Part shown: positions 7,701 through 16,167 of the stretch, one piece after another
Layout: each line of letters starts with the position of its first letter
How positions within the stretch are numbered: position 1 is the first letter of the stretch
DNA from: Ruminococcus flavefaciens MA2007
Lineage (GTDB): Bacteria > Bacillota > Clostridia > Oscillospirales > Ruminococcaceae
Direction: 5' to 3'
DNA: 64,000 nt
Assembly: GCF_000621845.1 (NCBI RefSeq)
Contig: NZ_KK211354.1
Coordinates: forward strand, 1-64,000
The notes under the pieces: model-generated
Told to the model about the DNA's origin: nothing
The model's database searches: none
The model's input: the letters and a program-made list of their open reading frames with translations, nothing else
Position numbers and translations under genes: made by a program

Positions 7701-9368
7701 ATGTCCGAGCAGAATACAAACGAGCTGAGAGAGTTCAGCCTGCTTGCTCCCCATAAGGACGGCAGCTATTCAAGACTCAGCAGCGATACGGAAAACGACC
7801 TGTCTGTGGACTTCCTCGTTGAGAGCATTTCCAGAAACTCCGGCGAGCGGAAGGTAATAAAGGATATACTGCTTGATATGCCCATTGATGAGAAGATAAT
7901 CAGCTACCGCAGGGCAGTCTACACGGAGCTGCGAGAGTCTCCCGAGCTCTGCGAGAAGCTCTACGATATATTCGATGGTATGCGCTTTTTTACCAAGGAC
8001 GGTCAGAAGCGCATAGAAAAGGGCTCTACTATCTGGGAACTGCTCTCAAAGCTGAAATATCTCGAAAACTACATAAGCTCCGTTATCGAGCTCAATAATG
8101 CCATAGAGGGGCGTGAGTTCGTATCGGAGGGCATGAAGCGTTTTGCTGCATATATAAAGGATATCTGCGGCAACAGCGGCTTCGGCGAGCTTTTAAAGGA
8201 TATAGAAATAATCAGCGATGACATTCGTTACGTCAGGAGCATAACTATCGGCGTAAATCTTGATGAGAACTTCTATCCTATGGAGACAGGCATAATCGCT
8301 CTTAACAAATTCTGGTTCGAGGAGCAGAGTATGCTGAAGCGCTTTTTGAAGTATCACAGGAAAGACCAGCTCAATGACGAGGACCTTATGGCTTTTTCAA
8401 TGGAAATACCCGATGACAATATGGCTGAAAGTCTCAATAAATATGAGAGGAAATACCGCGGCGTCGCAAGGCAGCCCTCCGCCAATCCTCTTATGAACAA
8501 TCTCAATAGCATCATAGAGCGTATGCTGCCCTCGACTACCGCAAAGCTAAGGCGTGTTCTTCACAAGTATGTTGATGTGAGCGGATACGTCCTTGCAGAC
8601 CTTGCGGACGAGCTGCTGTTCTATCTCCGCTTTATCGAGCTTGAAAAGCAGCTTACAGCCTCGGGAGTGCCCTGCTGTATTGGCGAGTCCTCCGACGGCG
8701 ACACGGTGTTCAGGGATTTCTACAATGTAAAGCTGGCTATATGTCATGGAAAGGGCACTGTTGAAGAGGAGATAGTCTGCAACGACCTTGAATTTACCCG
8801 TGAGAAGACGGTGAATATACTTACAGGTCCAAACCGCGGCGGAAAGACCATATTCACTCAGGGCGTTGGACTGGCGTTCCTGCTGTATCAGAGCGGAGTT
8901 TTCGTGCCTGCTTCTTCTGCGCGGGTTCGGCTGTGCGACGGCATATACACTCATTTCCCCGTTGAGGAGGAGCGCACTGTGTCTCTTGGACGTCTCGGCG
9001 AGGAGGCGGAGCGCTTCAACGAGATATGCAAAAAGGCAACAGGCAGCAGCCTGCTGCTGTTCAACGAGTCCTTTGCCACTACCAGTCATACCGAGTCGGT
9101 GTATATCGCCGAGGACGTTCTGCGGTATCTTTGCTGCATAGGAGCGAGGACATTCTTCAATACTCATATGCATGAGCTTGCTGAGGATACGGATAAATTC
9201 AACAAGGCTGAGGGCGCGATGTGCAAGGCGGTCAGCGTAGTCATGGAAAACGAGGGCGGCAAGCGTTCCTACAAGATAAGCTATAAGGCTCCCGACGGAA
9301 AGAGCTACGCCCATGAGATAGCCTATAAATACGGCATTACCTTTGAACAGCTCATGGAACAGAGATGA
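7701..9368 (+). CDS. MutS-related ATPase lacking mismatch-recognition domains
   Basis: A 555-residue protein whose C-terminal third is the ATPase domain of the MutS family: Walker A GPNRGGKT near residue 375 and the helical signature VEEERTVSLGRLGEEAERF. The Walker B position reads LLLFNESF near residue 450, with Asn where most MutS proteins have Asp. A His-bearing loop FFNTHMHEL follows. The N-terminal part is helical (lever/clamp-like) with no mismatch-binding domain I and no Smr nuclease. It is therefore unlikely to be the canonical repair protein; small MutS-like ATPases of unknown role are common in Firmicutes. The ribosome site is AAAGGAGAG; single gene with its own promoter and terminator. 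Confidence 0.85.
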   Translation: MSEQNTNELREFSLLAPHKDGSYSRLSSDTENDLSVDFLVESISRNSGERKVIKDILLDMPIDEKIISYRRAVYTELRESPELCEKLYDIFDGMRFFTKDGQKRIEKGSTIWELLSKLKYLENYISSVIELNNAIEGREFVSEGMKRFAAYIKDICGNSGFGELLKDIEIISDDIRYVRSITIGVNLDENFYPMETGIIALNKFWFEEQSMLKRFLKYHRKDQLNDEDLMAFSMEIPDDNMAESLNKYERKYRGVARQPSANPLMNNLNSIIERMLPSTTAKLRRVLHKYVDVSGYVLADLADELLFYLRFIELEKQLTASGVPCCIGESSDGDTVFRDFYNVKLAICHGKGTVEEEIVCNDLEFTREKTVNILTGPNRGGKTIFTQGVGLAFLLYQSGVFVPASSARVRLCDGIYTHFPVEEERTVSLGRLGEEAERFNEICKKATGSSLLLFNESFATTSHTESVYIAEDVLRYLCCIGARTFFNTHMHELAEDTDKFNKAEGAMCKAVSVVMENEGGKRSYKISYKAPDGKSYAHEIAYKYGITFEQLMEQR

Positions 9369-9370
9369 AA

Positions 9371-9409
9371 AAAAGGAATACAGAAGCTTTGCTTCTGTAT
9401 TCCTTTTTT
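9371..9409 (+). terminator. Terminator of the MutS-like gene
   Basis: GGAATACAGAAGC pairs with GCTTCTGTATTCC around TTT, followed by six T. Confidence 0.92.
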
Positions 9410-9410
9410 A

Positions 9411-9528
9411 GTTTAGAGTTTAGAGTGGAGAGTTGAGAGTTTATGTGTTCGCTTCGCTCATGATTTCAAAATAATGCCGCTACAGGAAGCGTTATAACTC
9501 TTAACTCAAAATTCTCAACTCTAAACTT
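9411..9528. repeat. AGTTGAGAG-type intergenic inverted-repeat element
   Basis: The left end (GTTTAGAGTTTAGAGTGGAG and on) and right end (TTCTCAACTCTAAACTT) are imperfect inverted copies around an unrelated 60-base core. The same design with nearly the same ends recurs at 53031-53143. It looks like a small non-coding MITE-like or REP-like element lying between two converging genes. Confidence 0.65.
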
Positions 9529-9543
9529 GCGCTAATGCGCAGC

Positions 9544-10119
9544 TTATTCTCTTATCTTGTCCATAAACAGGTCGTATGCGCTTTTGCCCTCGTCCTTTGA
9601 GTCAAGGTCAACGTCCTTGGCACTGCTTTTCCAGTCGGAGCTGTCAGGCAGCAGGTAATATGCCTGATTGTGATTTTTCCACTCATACGCCATATCCTCG
9701 GCAGTCCGCCAGCCTGCCATATCTGCGCTGTGAACGGGGTTCACTGCGATAAGTGCCTGACATATGATGACAAGGTCGGCTTCGTCATCAATAAGGTACG
9801 AATCTGTGATATGCCAGTTATCAGGCTCATAGAGCGCCGAGAAGCTCCTGCCGTCATAGGTGAACTCATAATTCTGTCCATTTCCGTCCACATCGCGGAG
9901 AGCTATATCCTCGGGAGCTTTCAGCAGAGACTTCGAGACGGTAGTGGGCTCTGTGACCGCTTCTGTTGTGGTAGCTGCTGTGGTTTCGGCAGTTGTTGTA
10001 ACAACAGTTGTCACAATTGTTGTTGCCTCGGCAGGTATGACCTCGGAGCTGTTATTGTCCGAGCAGCCCGAAACTACAGCCGCAAGAAGCGCTGCCGTTA
10101 ATAATATGCCTGTTTTCAT
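9544..10119 (-). CDS. Thr-rich lipoprotein encoded in the feo operon
   Basis: A 191-residue predicted lipoprotein: signal with lipobox ending SGC (Cys19), a linker of Thr/Val/Ala/Glu (residues about 32-62) and a compact C-terminal domain with several Trp and Tyr. No known family is recognised. Its ATG overlaps the stop of the FeoB-associated gene (ATGA), which ties it by translation to iron uptake. A role in extracellular iron capture or as an accessory to FeoB is possible but unproven. The Thr-rich spacer is a style shared with many exported proteins in this window. Confidence 0.82.
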   Translation of the reverse strand: MKTGILLTAALLAAVVSGCSDNNSSEVIPAEATTIVTTVVTTTAETTAATTTEAVTEPTTVSKSLLKAPEDIALRDVDGNGQNYEFTYDGRSFSALYEPDNWHITDSYLIDDEADLVIICQALIAVNPVHSADMAGWRTAEDMAYEWKNHNQAYYLLPDSSDWKSSAKDVDLDSKDEGKSAYDLFMDKIRE

Positions 10120-10262
10120 TTGCTGTTCTTAAAGCAGGCAGAGCAGTCACCGCAGCAGCCTCCGCAGCCCTTGCCCTGCTTCTTGTTTCGTATGCACACA
10201 GCCACAGCAGCGATAAAAGCGGCTGCTATAGCTGCAATAAGGATAATATCGATAGTATTCAT
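10116..10262 (-). CDS. FeoB-associated Cys-rich membrane protein
   Basis: A 48-residue protein: one membrane helix (residues about 5-23), a basic turn, and a Cys-rich tail GCGGCCGDCSACFK. This is the form of the short FeoB-associated proteins found after feoB in Firmicutes, thought to help ferrous iron transport or binding. The start ATG overlaps the feoB stop (TGATG), with GGAG 8 bases upstream, so translation is coupled. Its stop overlaps the start of the next lipoprotein gene. Confidence 0.88.
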   Translation of the reverse strand: MNTIDIILIAAIAAAFIAAVAVCIRNKKQGKGCGGCCGDCSACFKNSK

Positions 10263-12610
10263 CAAACCACTCCTAACGCCATGCAGATAAGTCTGACTAT
10301 CAGTGCGGCAGCCCATGCCACAACGCACTGCCATACGACTACTGTTACTGCCCATTTCTTGCCAAGCTCTCTCTTGACTGCTGCAATTGCCGCCACACAG
10401 GGAGTATACAGCAGTGAGAATACCAGCAGGGAAGCTGCCGACAGTGACGACATTGAAGCTGATACGCCGCTGCTGTAGAGTATCTCAAGAGTTGACACAA
10501 CGCTTTCCTTAGCCATGAAGCCGCTTACCAGCGAAACGATAATGCGCCAGTCGCCAAGACCTACAGGCTTCATAACAGGGGCAAACAGGCTTGCTATCTT
10601 AGCGAGTATGCTGTTCTCGGCGTCGCTGACGATGTTCAGCTTCAGGTCGAAGTTTTGCAGGAACCATACACAGATAGTTGCGATAAGTATCACCGTAAAG
10701 GCTCTCTGTAGGAAGTCCTTAGCCTTTTCCCACAGGAGCTGAGCCACGTTTCTTGCTCCGGGGAGACGGTAATTGGGGAGCTCCATAACAAAGGGGACTG
10801 CCTCGCCTCTGAACAGGAACGTCTTGTAGAAATAGGCTGCAAGTATGCCGATGATTATACCGAGGAGGTACAGTCCAACCATGATGAGACCGCCTTTTTT
10901 CGGGAAGAATGCGTTTACGAAGAATGCATATATAGGCAGCTTTGCAGTACAGCTCATAAAGGGTGTGAGCAGTATGGTCATCTTTCTGTCTCTCTCGCTG
11001 GGGAGAGTTCTTGTAGCCATTACCGCAGGAACAGAACAGCCGAAGCCTATGAGCATAGGCACTATGCTTCGTCCCGAAAGACCTATCTTACGCAGGAGCT
11101 TGTCCATGAAGAACGCCACTCTTGCGATGTAGCCGCTGTCCTCCAGCATTGACAGGAAGAAGAACAGGGTAACGATTATGGGCAGGAAGCTGAGAACGCT
11201 TCCCACACCTGCGAATATGCCGTCTATGATAAGGCTGTGGATAGTGTCGTTTACGTGGGCGTGTATCAGAGCTTTGTCCGTTATCTCGGTGAGCTTGTCT
11301 ATGCCCGTTTCCATGAGCCCCTGCATCCATGCGCCGATGACGTTGAAGGTCAGCCAGAAAACCAGAGCCATGATACCAACAAAAGCAGGTATGGCCGTGT
11401 ATTTTCCCGTGAGAACACTGTCTATCCTGCGGCTGCGGATATGTTCCTTACTTTCCGTAGGCTTTGTGACGGCTTCTTCGACAAGCTTCTGTATGAACGA
11501 GAACCTCATATCGGCAATAGCTGCGCTTCTGTCCAGTCCGCGCTCCTTTTCGAGCTGCATAACGATGTGGTCTATCATTTCCTCCTCGTTCTTGTCCAGA
11601 GCAAGCTGAGAAATGATAAGGCTGTCGTTTTCGATGACCTTGCAGGCAGCAAAGCGTATAGGCAGTCCTGCGGTCTCAACGTGGTCCTCGATAAGGTGAC
11701 ATATGCCGTGGATACAGCGGTGAACTGCGCCGCCGTTTTTGCTCTTGCCGCAGAAGTCTGTCTCCAATGGGCGCTCCTGATACTTTGCAACATGAACGGC
11801 GTGTTCCACAAGCTCCTCGATACCTTCGTTTTTAGCGGCTGATATAGGAACAACAGGCACACCGAGGAGGTGCTCCATGCGGTTTACGTCGATACCGCCG
11901 CCGTTTGAGGAGAGCTCGTCCATCATGTTAAGTGCAACGACCATAGGGATATTCATTTCTATGAGCTGCATGGTGAGGTAGAGGTTTCGCTCGATATTTG
12001 TAACATCAACGATATTGATTATGGCGTGGGGCTTTTCTTCGAGGACGAAATTTCTCGAAACTATCTCCTCGCTGGTGTAGGGCGACATGGAGTAGATACC
12101 AGGCAGGTCGGTTATTACGGTGTCAGGGTGCTCCTTTATGGCGCCGTCCTTTCTGTCCACGGTAACTCCGGGGAAGTTTCCGACGTGCTGTTTTGAGCCT
12201 GTGAGCCTGTTGAACAGGGTGGTCTTTCCGCAGTTCTGATTGCCTACCAGAGCGAATTTCAGCTTCGTGTCCTCTGGCAGGGGATCACCGTCGCCCTTGG
12301 CATGGAACTTTCCGCCCTCACCCAGTCCGGGGTGGGCTATCTTTTTCTTTTCGCTTTTCTTGGAGCTGATATCGTTTTTGTTGTCCACGGGAGTTACCTC
12401 TATCTGCTCTGCGTCGGCAAGGCGCAGGGTAAGCTCATAGCCGTGGAGCCTCAGCTCCACAGGATCGCCCATAGGAGCGTATTTCACAAGGGTTATCTCT
12501 GTTTCGGGGATAATACCCATATCCAGAAAGTGCTGACGGAGAGCGCCGTCGCCTCCCAGCTTTACGACCTTGACGGTCTGACCTATCTTAGCATCTTTTA
12601 ATGTTGACAT
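10262..12610 (-). CDS. feoB: Ferrous iron transporter, FeoA-FeoB fusion
   Basis: A 782-residue protein importing Fe2+ across the cytoplasmic membrane. Residues 1-75 are a FeoA (SH3-like) domain, often a separate gene; a Lys/Ser linker follows. The G domain starts near residue 116: G1 GNQNCGKTT (123-131), G3 DLPG (168-171), G4 NMMD. The C-terminal half has the Gate and Core membrane segments typical of FeoB. The ribosome site is AAAGGTGAG. It heads a three-gene operon with the Cys-rich small protein and the Thr-rich lipoprotein. A promoter is at 12650-12679. No clear Fur box was spotted. Confidence 0.95.
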   Translation of the reverse strand: MSTLKDAKIGQTVKVVKLGGDGALRQHFLDMGIIPETEITLVKYAPMGDPVELRLHGYELTLRLADAEQIEVTPVDNKNDISSKKSEKKKIAHPGLGEGGKFHAKGDGDPLPEDTKLKFALVGNQNCGKTTLFNRLTGSKQHVGNFPGVTVDRKDGAIKEHPDTVITDLPGIYSMSPYTSEEIVSRNFVLEEKPHAIINIVDVTNIERNLYLTMQLIEMNIPMVVALNMMDELSSNGGGIDVNRMEHLLGVPVVPISAAKNEGIEELVEHAVHVAKYQERPLETDFCGKSKNGGAVHRCIHGICHLIEDHVETAGLPIRFAACKVIENDSLIISQLALDKNEEEMIDHIVMQLEKERGLDRSAAIADMRFSFIQKLVEEAVTKPTESKEHIRSRRIDSVLTGKYTAIPAFVGIMALVFWLTFNVIGAWMQGLMETGIDKLTEITDKALIHAHVNDTIHSLIIDGIFAGVGSVLSFLPIIVTLFFFLSMLEDSGYIARVAFFMDKLLRKIGLSGRSIVPMLIGFGCSVPAVMATRTLPSERDRKMTILLTPFMSCTAKLPIYAFFVNAFFPKKGGLIMVGLYLLGIIIGILAAYFYKTFLFRGEAVPFVMELPNYRLPGARNVAQLLWEKAKDFLQRAFTVILIATICVWFLQNFDLKLNIVSDAENSILAKIASLFAPVMKPVGLGDWRIIVSLVSGFMAKESVVSTLEILYSSGVSASMSSLSAASLLVFSLLYTPCVAAIAAVKRELGKKWAVTVVVWQCVVAWAAALIVRLICMALGVV

Positions 12611-12649
12611 TATCTCACCTTTATCCGTGATGTTAGTTTATCCAAATCA

Positions 12650-12679
12650 ATTCTATCATATCCTTGAATGGACTGTCAA
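12650..12679 (-). promoter_or_regulatory. Promoter of the feo operon
   Basis: On the minus strand, TTGACA (12674-12679), 18-base spacer, TAGAAT (12650-12655). Confidence 0.65.
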
Positions 12680-12718
12680 TAATAATGCCGAGAAAAAGCT
12701 AAGTTCTGCATTTTGAAC

Positions 12719-12747
12719 AAAAAAAGCTCCGTATAGGCGGAGCTTTT
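12719..12747 (-). terminator. Terminator of the two-domain lipoprotein gene
   Basis: AGCTCCG and CGGAGCT stem, followed on the minus strand by seven T; it lies close behind the stop at 12753. Confidence 0.85.
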
Positions 12748-12752
12748 AAAGG

Positions 12753-14117
12753 TTATTTTTTGATGTTTGTCTCGCACTTGCTCTTGGGGTACTTTGTCTC
12801 CATAGCCTTGTTGAGGTCGTCGAGAGTCTCAAAGCCCTCGAAGAGAACGTTGCCTTTAACGAATGCGTCGCCTGAAACTCCGAAGAAGTTTATGTATTCG
12901 GGCTTCTGAACGTTGCTTGCAGGGTACTCCTTATCCTTGTTTGTGTCAGGAGTGAGAACGTTTACGAACGATGTGAAGTAGTAATATGTGTAGCTGTCCT
13001 TGTCAGACTTCTTGTCGTCCTTTTTATCGTCAGCCTTGGCTGTAGTTGTAGTAGTTTCTGACTTTTTGTCGTCCTTTGCGGTAGTAGTTGTTGTCTTTTC
13101 GTCCTCAGCCTTGGTTGCTTCCTCAGCCTTAGCTGTAGTTGTTTCAGCCTCGGTCTTAGCCTCAGTTGCTGCCTCTGTAGGAGCCTCGGTTGTCTTTTCC
13201 TCTTCCTTGTCGTCCTTGAAGCCCTCGGGCTTGTTTGTAGTTACCTTATATACGAAGCACAGAGCATTCTTGCCCCAGTAAGCGGTTTCGTCCTTTGGAG
13301 TGTATAAATTAACGCCGATAAGCTCGATGTCCTTGAGCTTTTTCTTCTCCCATGAATCAGCAAGCTTGTCGAATTCCTTGCGAGCGTACTTATCCATTCT
13401 GTCGTAAGAAGCCTTTTCTACCTCGTCTATCTTCTTGACATAGGACTGAACGCCCTCTACCTTGAATTCCTTTTCAAATAAAGTCGGCAGATAGCCCTGT
13501 CTGAAGCAGTCCTCCTTGATGTATTCCTCGTCGCTCTTGCTGCTGCCGAAAGTAACAGTTACCTTGTCTCCGTTGCTGAGACCTGATGAAGGAGTTACCT
13601 TGAAGTAATCATAGCTTACAGGCAGGTTGCTGTCTACCTTTACCTTAGCGTATGCGTCGGGACCAACGCCTGTATATTCAAGGGTTATGTAGTCGAATGG
13701 GTTGAATTCCTTTGCTTCTTCGAGGTCAGTGACCTTTATTTCCTTGTCGGTGACCTTGAGCTTTATCTTGTACTTCTTTTCAAGCTTCTCGACCTTGTCA
13801 TCGTCCCACTCAAAGATGATAGTATCGCCGTTTGAGAGCTGAGATGTCTTGTCCAGCTCACCGCCGAGGTACTTTTTGAGCTTTGAAACAGCTCTGTCGA
13901 TATCGTGGTCGTCGTCCTCGTCCTTGATGCCGAATGCCTTGAGATTGTCCATGACCATCTGCTTATAGTCAACAGTTGCGTTTGCTCTTGCGACTGTGTC
14001 GAGACCGTCGTACTTGACTTCGAGATAGTCGTTAGGATCGATAGCGGCTCTTCCGCAGCTTACAAGAACAGCAGCAAGGGGAAGAACAGTCAGTGCTTTC
14101 AGAAAATTAGTCTTCAT
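12753..14117 (-). CDS. Large lipoprotein with two related domains and a Thr/Lys/Glu linker
   Basis: A 454-residue predicted lipoprotein (lipobox VSC, Cys21). Residues about 26-130 and 140-230 look like two copies of one domain: DYLEVKYDGLDTVARANATV and DYITLEYTGVGPDAYAKVKV align, and each ends in LSNGDxxxxxF/W. A long low-complexity linker of Thr, Lys, Glu and Asp (about 305-375) precedes a short C-terminal domain. I know this repeated beta-rich domain only as a recurring uncharacterised unit of Firmicutes surface proteins. Single gene with its own promoter (14166-14194) and terminator. No enzymatic residues are evident. Confidence 0.8.
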   Translation of the reverse strand: MKTNFLKALTVLPLAAVLVSCGRAAIDPNDYLEVKYDGLDTVARANATVDYKQMVMDNLKAFGIKDEDDDHDIDRAVSKLKKYLGGELDKTSQLSNGDTIIFEWDDDKVEKLEKKYKIKLKVTDKEIKVTDLEEAKEFNPFDYITLEYTGVGPDAYAKVKVDSNLPVSYDYFKVTPSSGLSNGDKVTVTFGSSKSDEEYIKEDCFRQGYLPTLFEKEFKVEGVQSYVKKIDEVEKASYDRMDKYARKEFDKLADSWEKKKLKDIELIGVNLYTPKDETAYWGKNALCFVYKVTTNKPEGFKDDKEEEKTTEAPTEAATEAKTEAETTTAKAEEATKAEDEKTTTTTAKDDKKSETTTTTAKADDKKDDKKSDKDSYTYYYFTSFVNVLTPDTNKDKEYPASNVQKPEYINFFGVSGDAFVKGNVLFEGFETLDDLNKAMETKYPKSKCETNIKK

Positions 14118-14165
14118 TTCTCATACCTCCATAACACGGATAGAACATCCGAAATTCCAAATATC

Positions 14166-14194
14166 ATTATATCAAATTATAATATGTTCGTCAA
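14166..14194 (-). promoter_or_regulatory. Promoter of the two-domain lipoprotein gene
   Basis: On the minus strand, TTGACG (14189-14194), 17-base spacer, TATAAT (14166-14171). Confidence 0.7.
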
Positions 14195-14403
14195 TCGTCA
14201 ATATATATTAATTTTTCGACATTATCCCATGATTTATTGAGAAGCTGTTTTGACTGCTGAGCTGACAGTTCTGACCGTAAATGTAAAAATTCTGTTAATA
14301 TAAGAGCCTGTATAGCTGATAAATGTGCCGATATAGCTGATTTGCCCGAAAAATTTGCCGATTTTTCAGAGAATACTCAAGAGTGTATAATGAATAAATT
14401 ATA

Positions 14404-14433
14404 TTGACAGAAGCTTGATAAATATGTTATAAT
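14404..14433 (+). promoter_or_regulatory. Promoter of the first GAF-like/GGDEF paralog
   Basis: TTGACA (14404-14409), 18-base spacer, TGT-TATAAT (14428-14433). Confidence 0.78.
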
Positions 14434-14466
14434 ATAACAGAAGATTTGGCAAAGGGGGATATTGTT

Positions 14467-15858
14467 TTGGATTTTGAAGCATTATTGAAGGACTATAAGG
14501 CTAAGAGCTGTATCATTTCTGTTGAAAAGCTATCGGATTCGACCTATGGCAATATCCGTATAGTTGCAGGAAACAAGGCGCACTGCGACGAAGTAAGGCT
14601 TATAACACATCACGACTTTGTGCCTGATACTCCCTATGAGATGTGTTTCCCGAAGGATATGAACTTTGAGGATTTCTGCTACAGGTGCGCTGTCAAGGGC
14701 GAGCCTCTGCACACTTATGTAAGTCTTTATCAGATGGGTTTGTGGCTGAATATGTTTCTTCTGCCGCTCAGCTCCGACAAGGAGAACGTGGGCTACTGCA
14801 TATACACATACGAAGCTGCTCCTCTTGTAAACGCAGACAAAATGTCAGATGTTTCGGCTGAAAACGCCGCAAACGTGCTGAAGACCTGTATAAAGCTCAG
14901 AAGCTCAGCGAATATAAAGGATACCTTTAAGGACGTCATCAAGGATATCGGCGAGATATGCGGCTCTGACCACTGCTGTATCCTGCTGACCGACAGCGAA
15001 AAGCGCAGCTGCTCGGTACTCTGCGAAAACATAAGAGAGGGCAGCGGAATGCTTCCTATGGAGCACTACCTTGACAACAGCTTTTATGGCATAACCGAAA
15101 CATGGCAGAAAACTCTCAGCGGAAGCACCTGCATAATCGTAAAGGACGAGCGTGACATGGAATGGCTCAAAGGCGTGAATCCTGTCTGGCATGATTCCCT
15201 CAAAGGAGCAGGCGCAAAAAGCGTCGTGCTGTTCCCATTAAGTCACGGCGGCGAGCTGCTGGGCTATATGTGGGCGATAAACTTCAAGGTCGAGGACACT
15301 GTAAAAATAAAGGAAACTCTTGAGCTTACCACATTTTTCGTAGCGGCTGAGATATCCAACTTCCAGCTTGTAAATAAGCTTGAAGTTCTCAGCTCCATAG
15401 ATATGCTTACGGGCATAAAGAACCGCAATACCATGAATAACCGTATTGACCGAATAGTCGCAGGCAAGGAGACGCTGAAAGCTCCTTTTGCCGTGGTATT
15501 TGCCGACCTTAACGGTCTGAAGCGCGTAAACGACGAACAGGGACACAGCGAGGGAGACAATCTCCTGAGAGCGGCAGCAGCCATGTTAAAGGGAGTTTTC
15601 TTCGACAGCGAGGTCTACCGCGCAGGCGGCGACGAGTTCATGGTGATAGTATCGGGTACCGCCGAGGAGGAGGTAAACAGCCGTATCGAAAAGCTCCGTC
15701 AGCAGTCGGCGTCGGTCAAAGATCTGCACTTTGCCATAGGCGTCAGCTTCGGCAGTACAGGCGAGGATATACTGAAAGCCATGAGGCTTGCCGACGAGGG
15801 AATGTACAGCAATAAGAAGCAGTATTATGATACGAATCCCGAGCTAAAATACAGATAA
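14467..15858 (+). CDS. Soluble diguanylate cyclase, GAF-like sensor plus GGDEF (paralog 1 of 3)
   Basis: A 463-residue protein with no membrane segment. Residues 1-120 hold a short conserved opening (SCIISVEKL...YGNIRIVAGNK) shared with the proteins at 23133 and 24679; about 150-300 is a GAF-like sensor; about 310-455 is a GGDEF domain with an intact GGDEF loop and FADLNGLKRVND. It should make c-di-GMP in response to a cytosolic signal. I choose the TTG at 14467, preceded by AAAGGGGG, because it aligns with the ATG starts of the two paralogs (MDFEALL against MDFQEFV). Single gene with promoter and terminator. Confidence 0.88.
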   Translation: MDFEALLKDYKAKSCIISVEKLSDSTYGNIRIVAGNKAHCDEVRLITHHDFVPDTPYEMCFPKDMNFEDFCYRCAVKGEPLHTYVSLYQMGLWLNMFLLPLSSDKENVGYCIYTYEAAPLVNADKMSDVSAENAANVLKTCIKLRSSANIKDTFKDVIKDIGEICGSDHCCILLTDSEKRSCSVLCENIREGSGMLPMEHYLDNSFYGITETWQKTLSGSTCIIVKDERDMEWLKGVNPVWHDSLKGAGAKSVVLFPLSHGGELLGYMWAINFKVEDTVKIKETLELTTFFVAAEISNFQLVNKLEVLSSIDMLTGIKNRNTMNNRIDRIVAGKETLKAPFAVVFADLNGLKRVNDEQGHSEGDNLLRAAAAMLKGVFFDSEVYRAGGDEFMVIVSGTAEEEVNSRIEKLRQQSASVKDLHFAIGVSFGSTGEDILKAMRLADEGMYSNKKQYYDTNPELKYR

Positions 15859-15870
15859 AATGTTACATCA

Positions 15871-15903
15871 GCCGAAAGCAGAGCAGTCTGCTTTCGGCTT
15901 TTT
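15871..15903 (+). terminator. Terminator of GGDEF paralog 1
   Basis: GCCGAAAGCAGA pairs with TCTGCTTTCGGC around GCAG, followed by TTTTT. Confidence 0.9.
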
Positions 15904-15951
15904 GCATGATATGAGATACTTAGCCTAAGGACTGCCGCCCATATTTGCATA

Positions 15952-16167
15952 AAATGTTATATAACAAGTGCAAAATGTTATTGCATACTTTGATATGTTC
16001 TGATAAAATATAGTTGTAAAAACCTAAACACTTAGCCGAATCGCATAGTATCGCATTGAATGATGTTCCGACAGCGGCATATGAATGCCGTATCTGCACT
16101 GTGAGGGTATTTATTCTGAGCACATTATGTTATTCGGCGCCAACACAAAATGAGAGGGAATCATATC
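15952..16167 (+). promoter_or_regulatory. GH9 promoter, repeated upstream boxes and long leader
   Basis: The promoter is TTGCAT (15981-15986), 17-base spacer, TAAAAT (16004-16009), giving a leader of about 150 bases before the ATG at 16168. Just upstream two direct repeats share AAAATGTTAT (in the stretch 15954-15982), overlapping the -35, a natural place for a regulator. The leader has a small hairpin CGGCAT-ATGA-ATGCCG (16075-16090). No further structure was recognised in this 309-base gap. Confidence 0.6.

Larger units (their letters stand above)
14118..14466. other. Divergent intergenic region with two promoters
   Basis: A gene-free stretch between the lipoprotein and the first GAF-like/GGDEF gene. 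It holds the leftward promoter TTGACG (14189-14194) - N17 - TATAAT (14166-14171) and the rightward promoter at 14404-14433. Between them (about 14195-14403) I see only AT-rich sequence with no clear structure. Confidence 0.7.
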
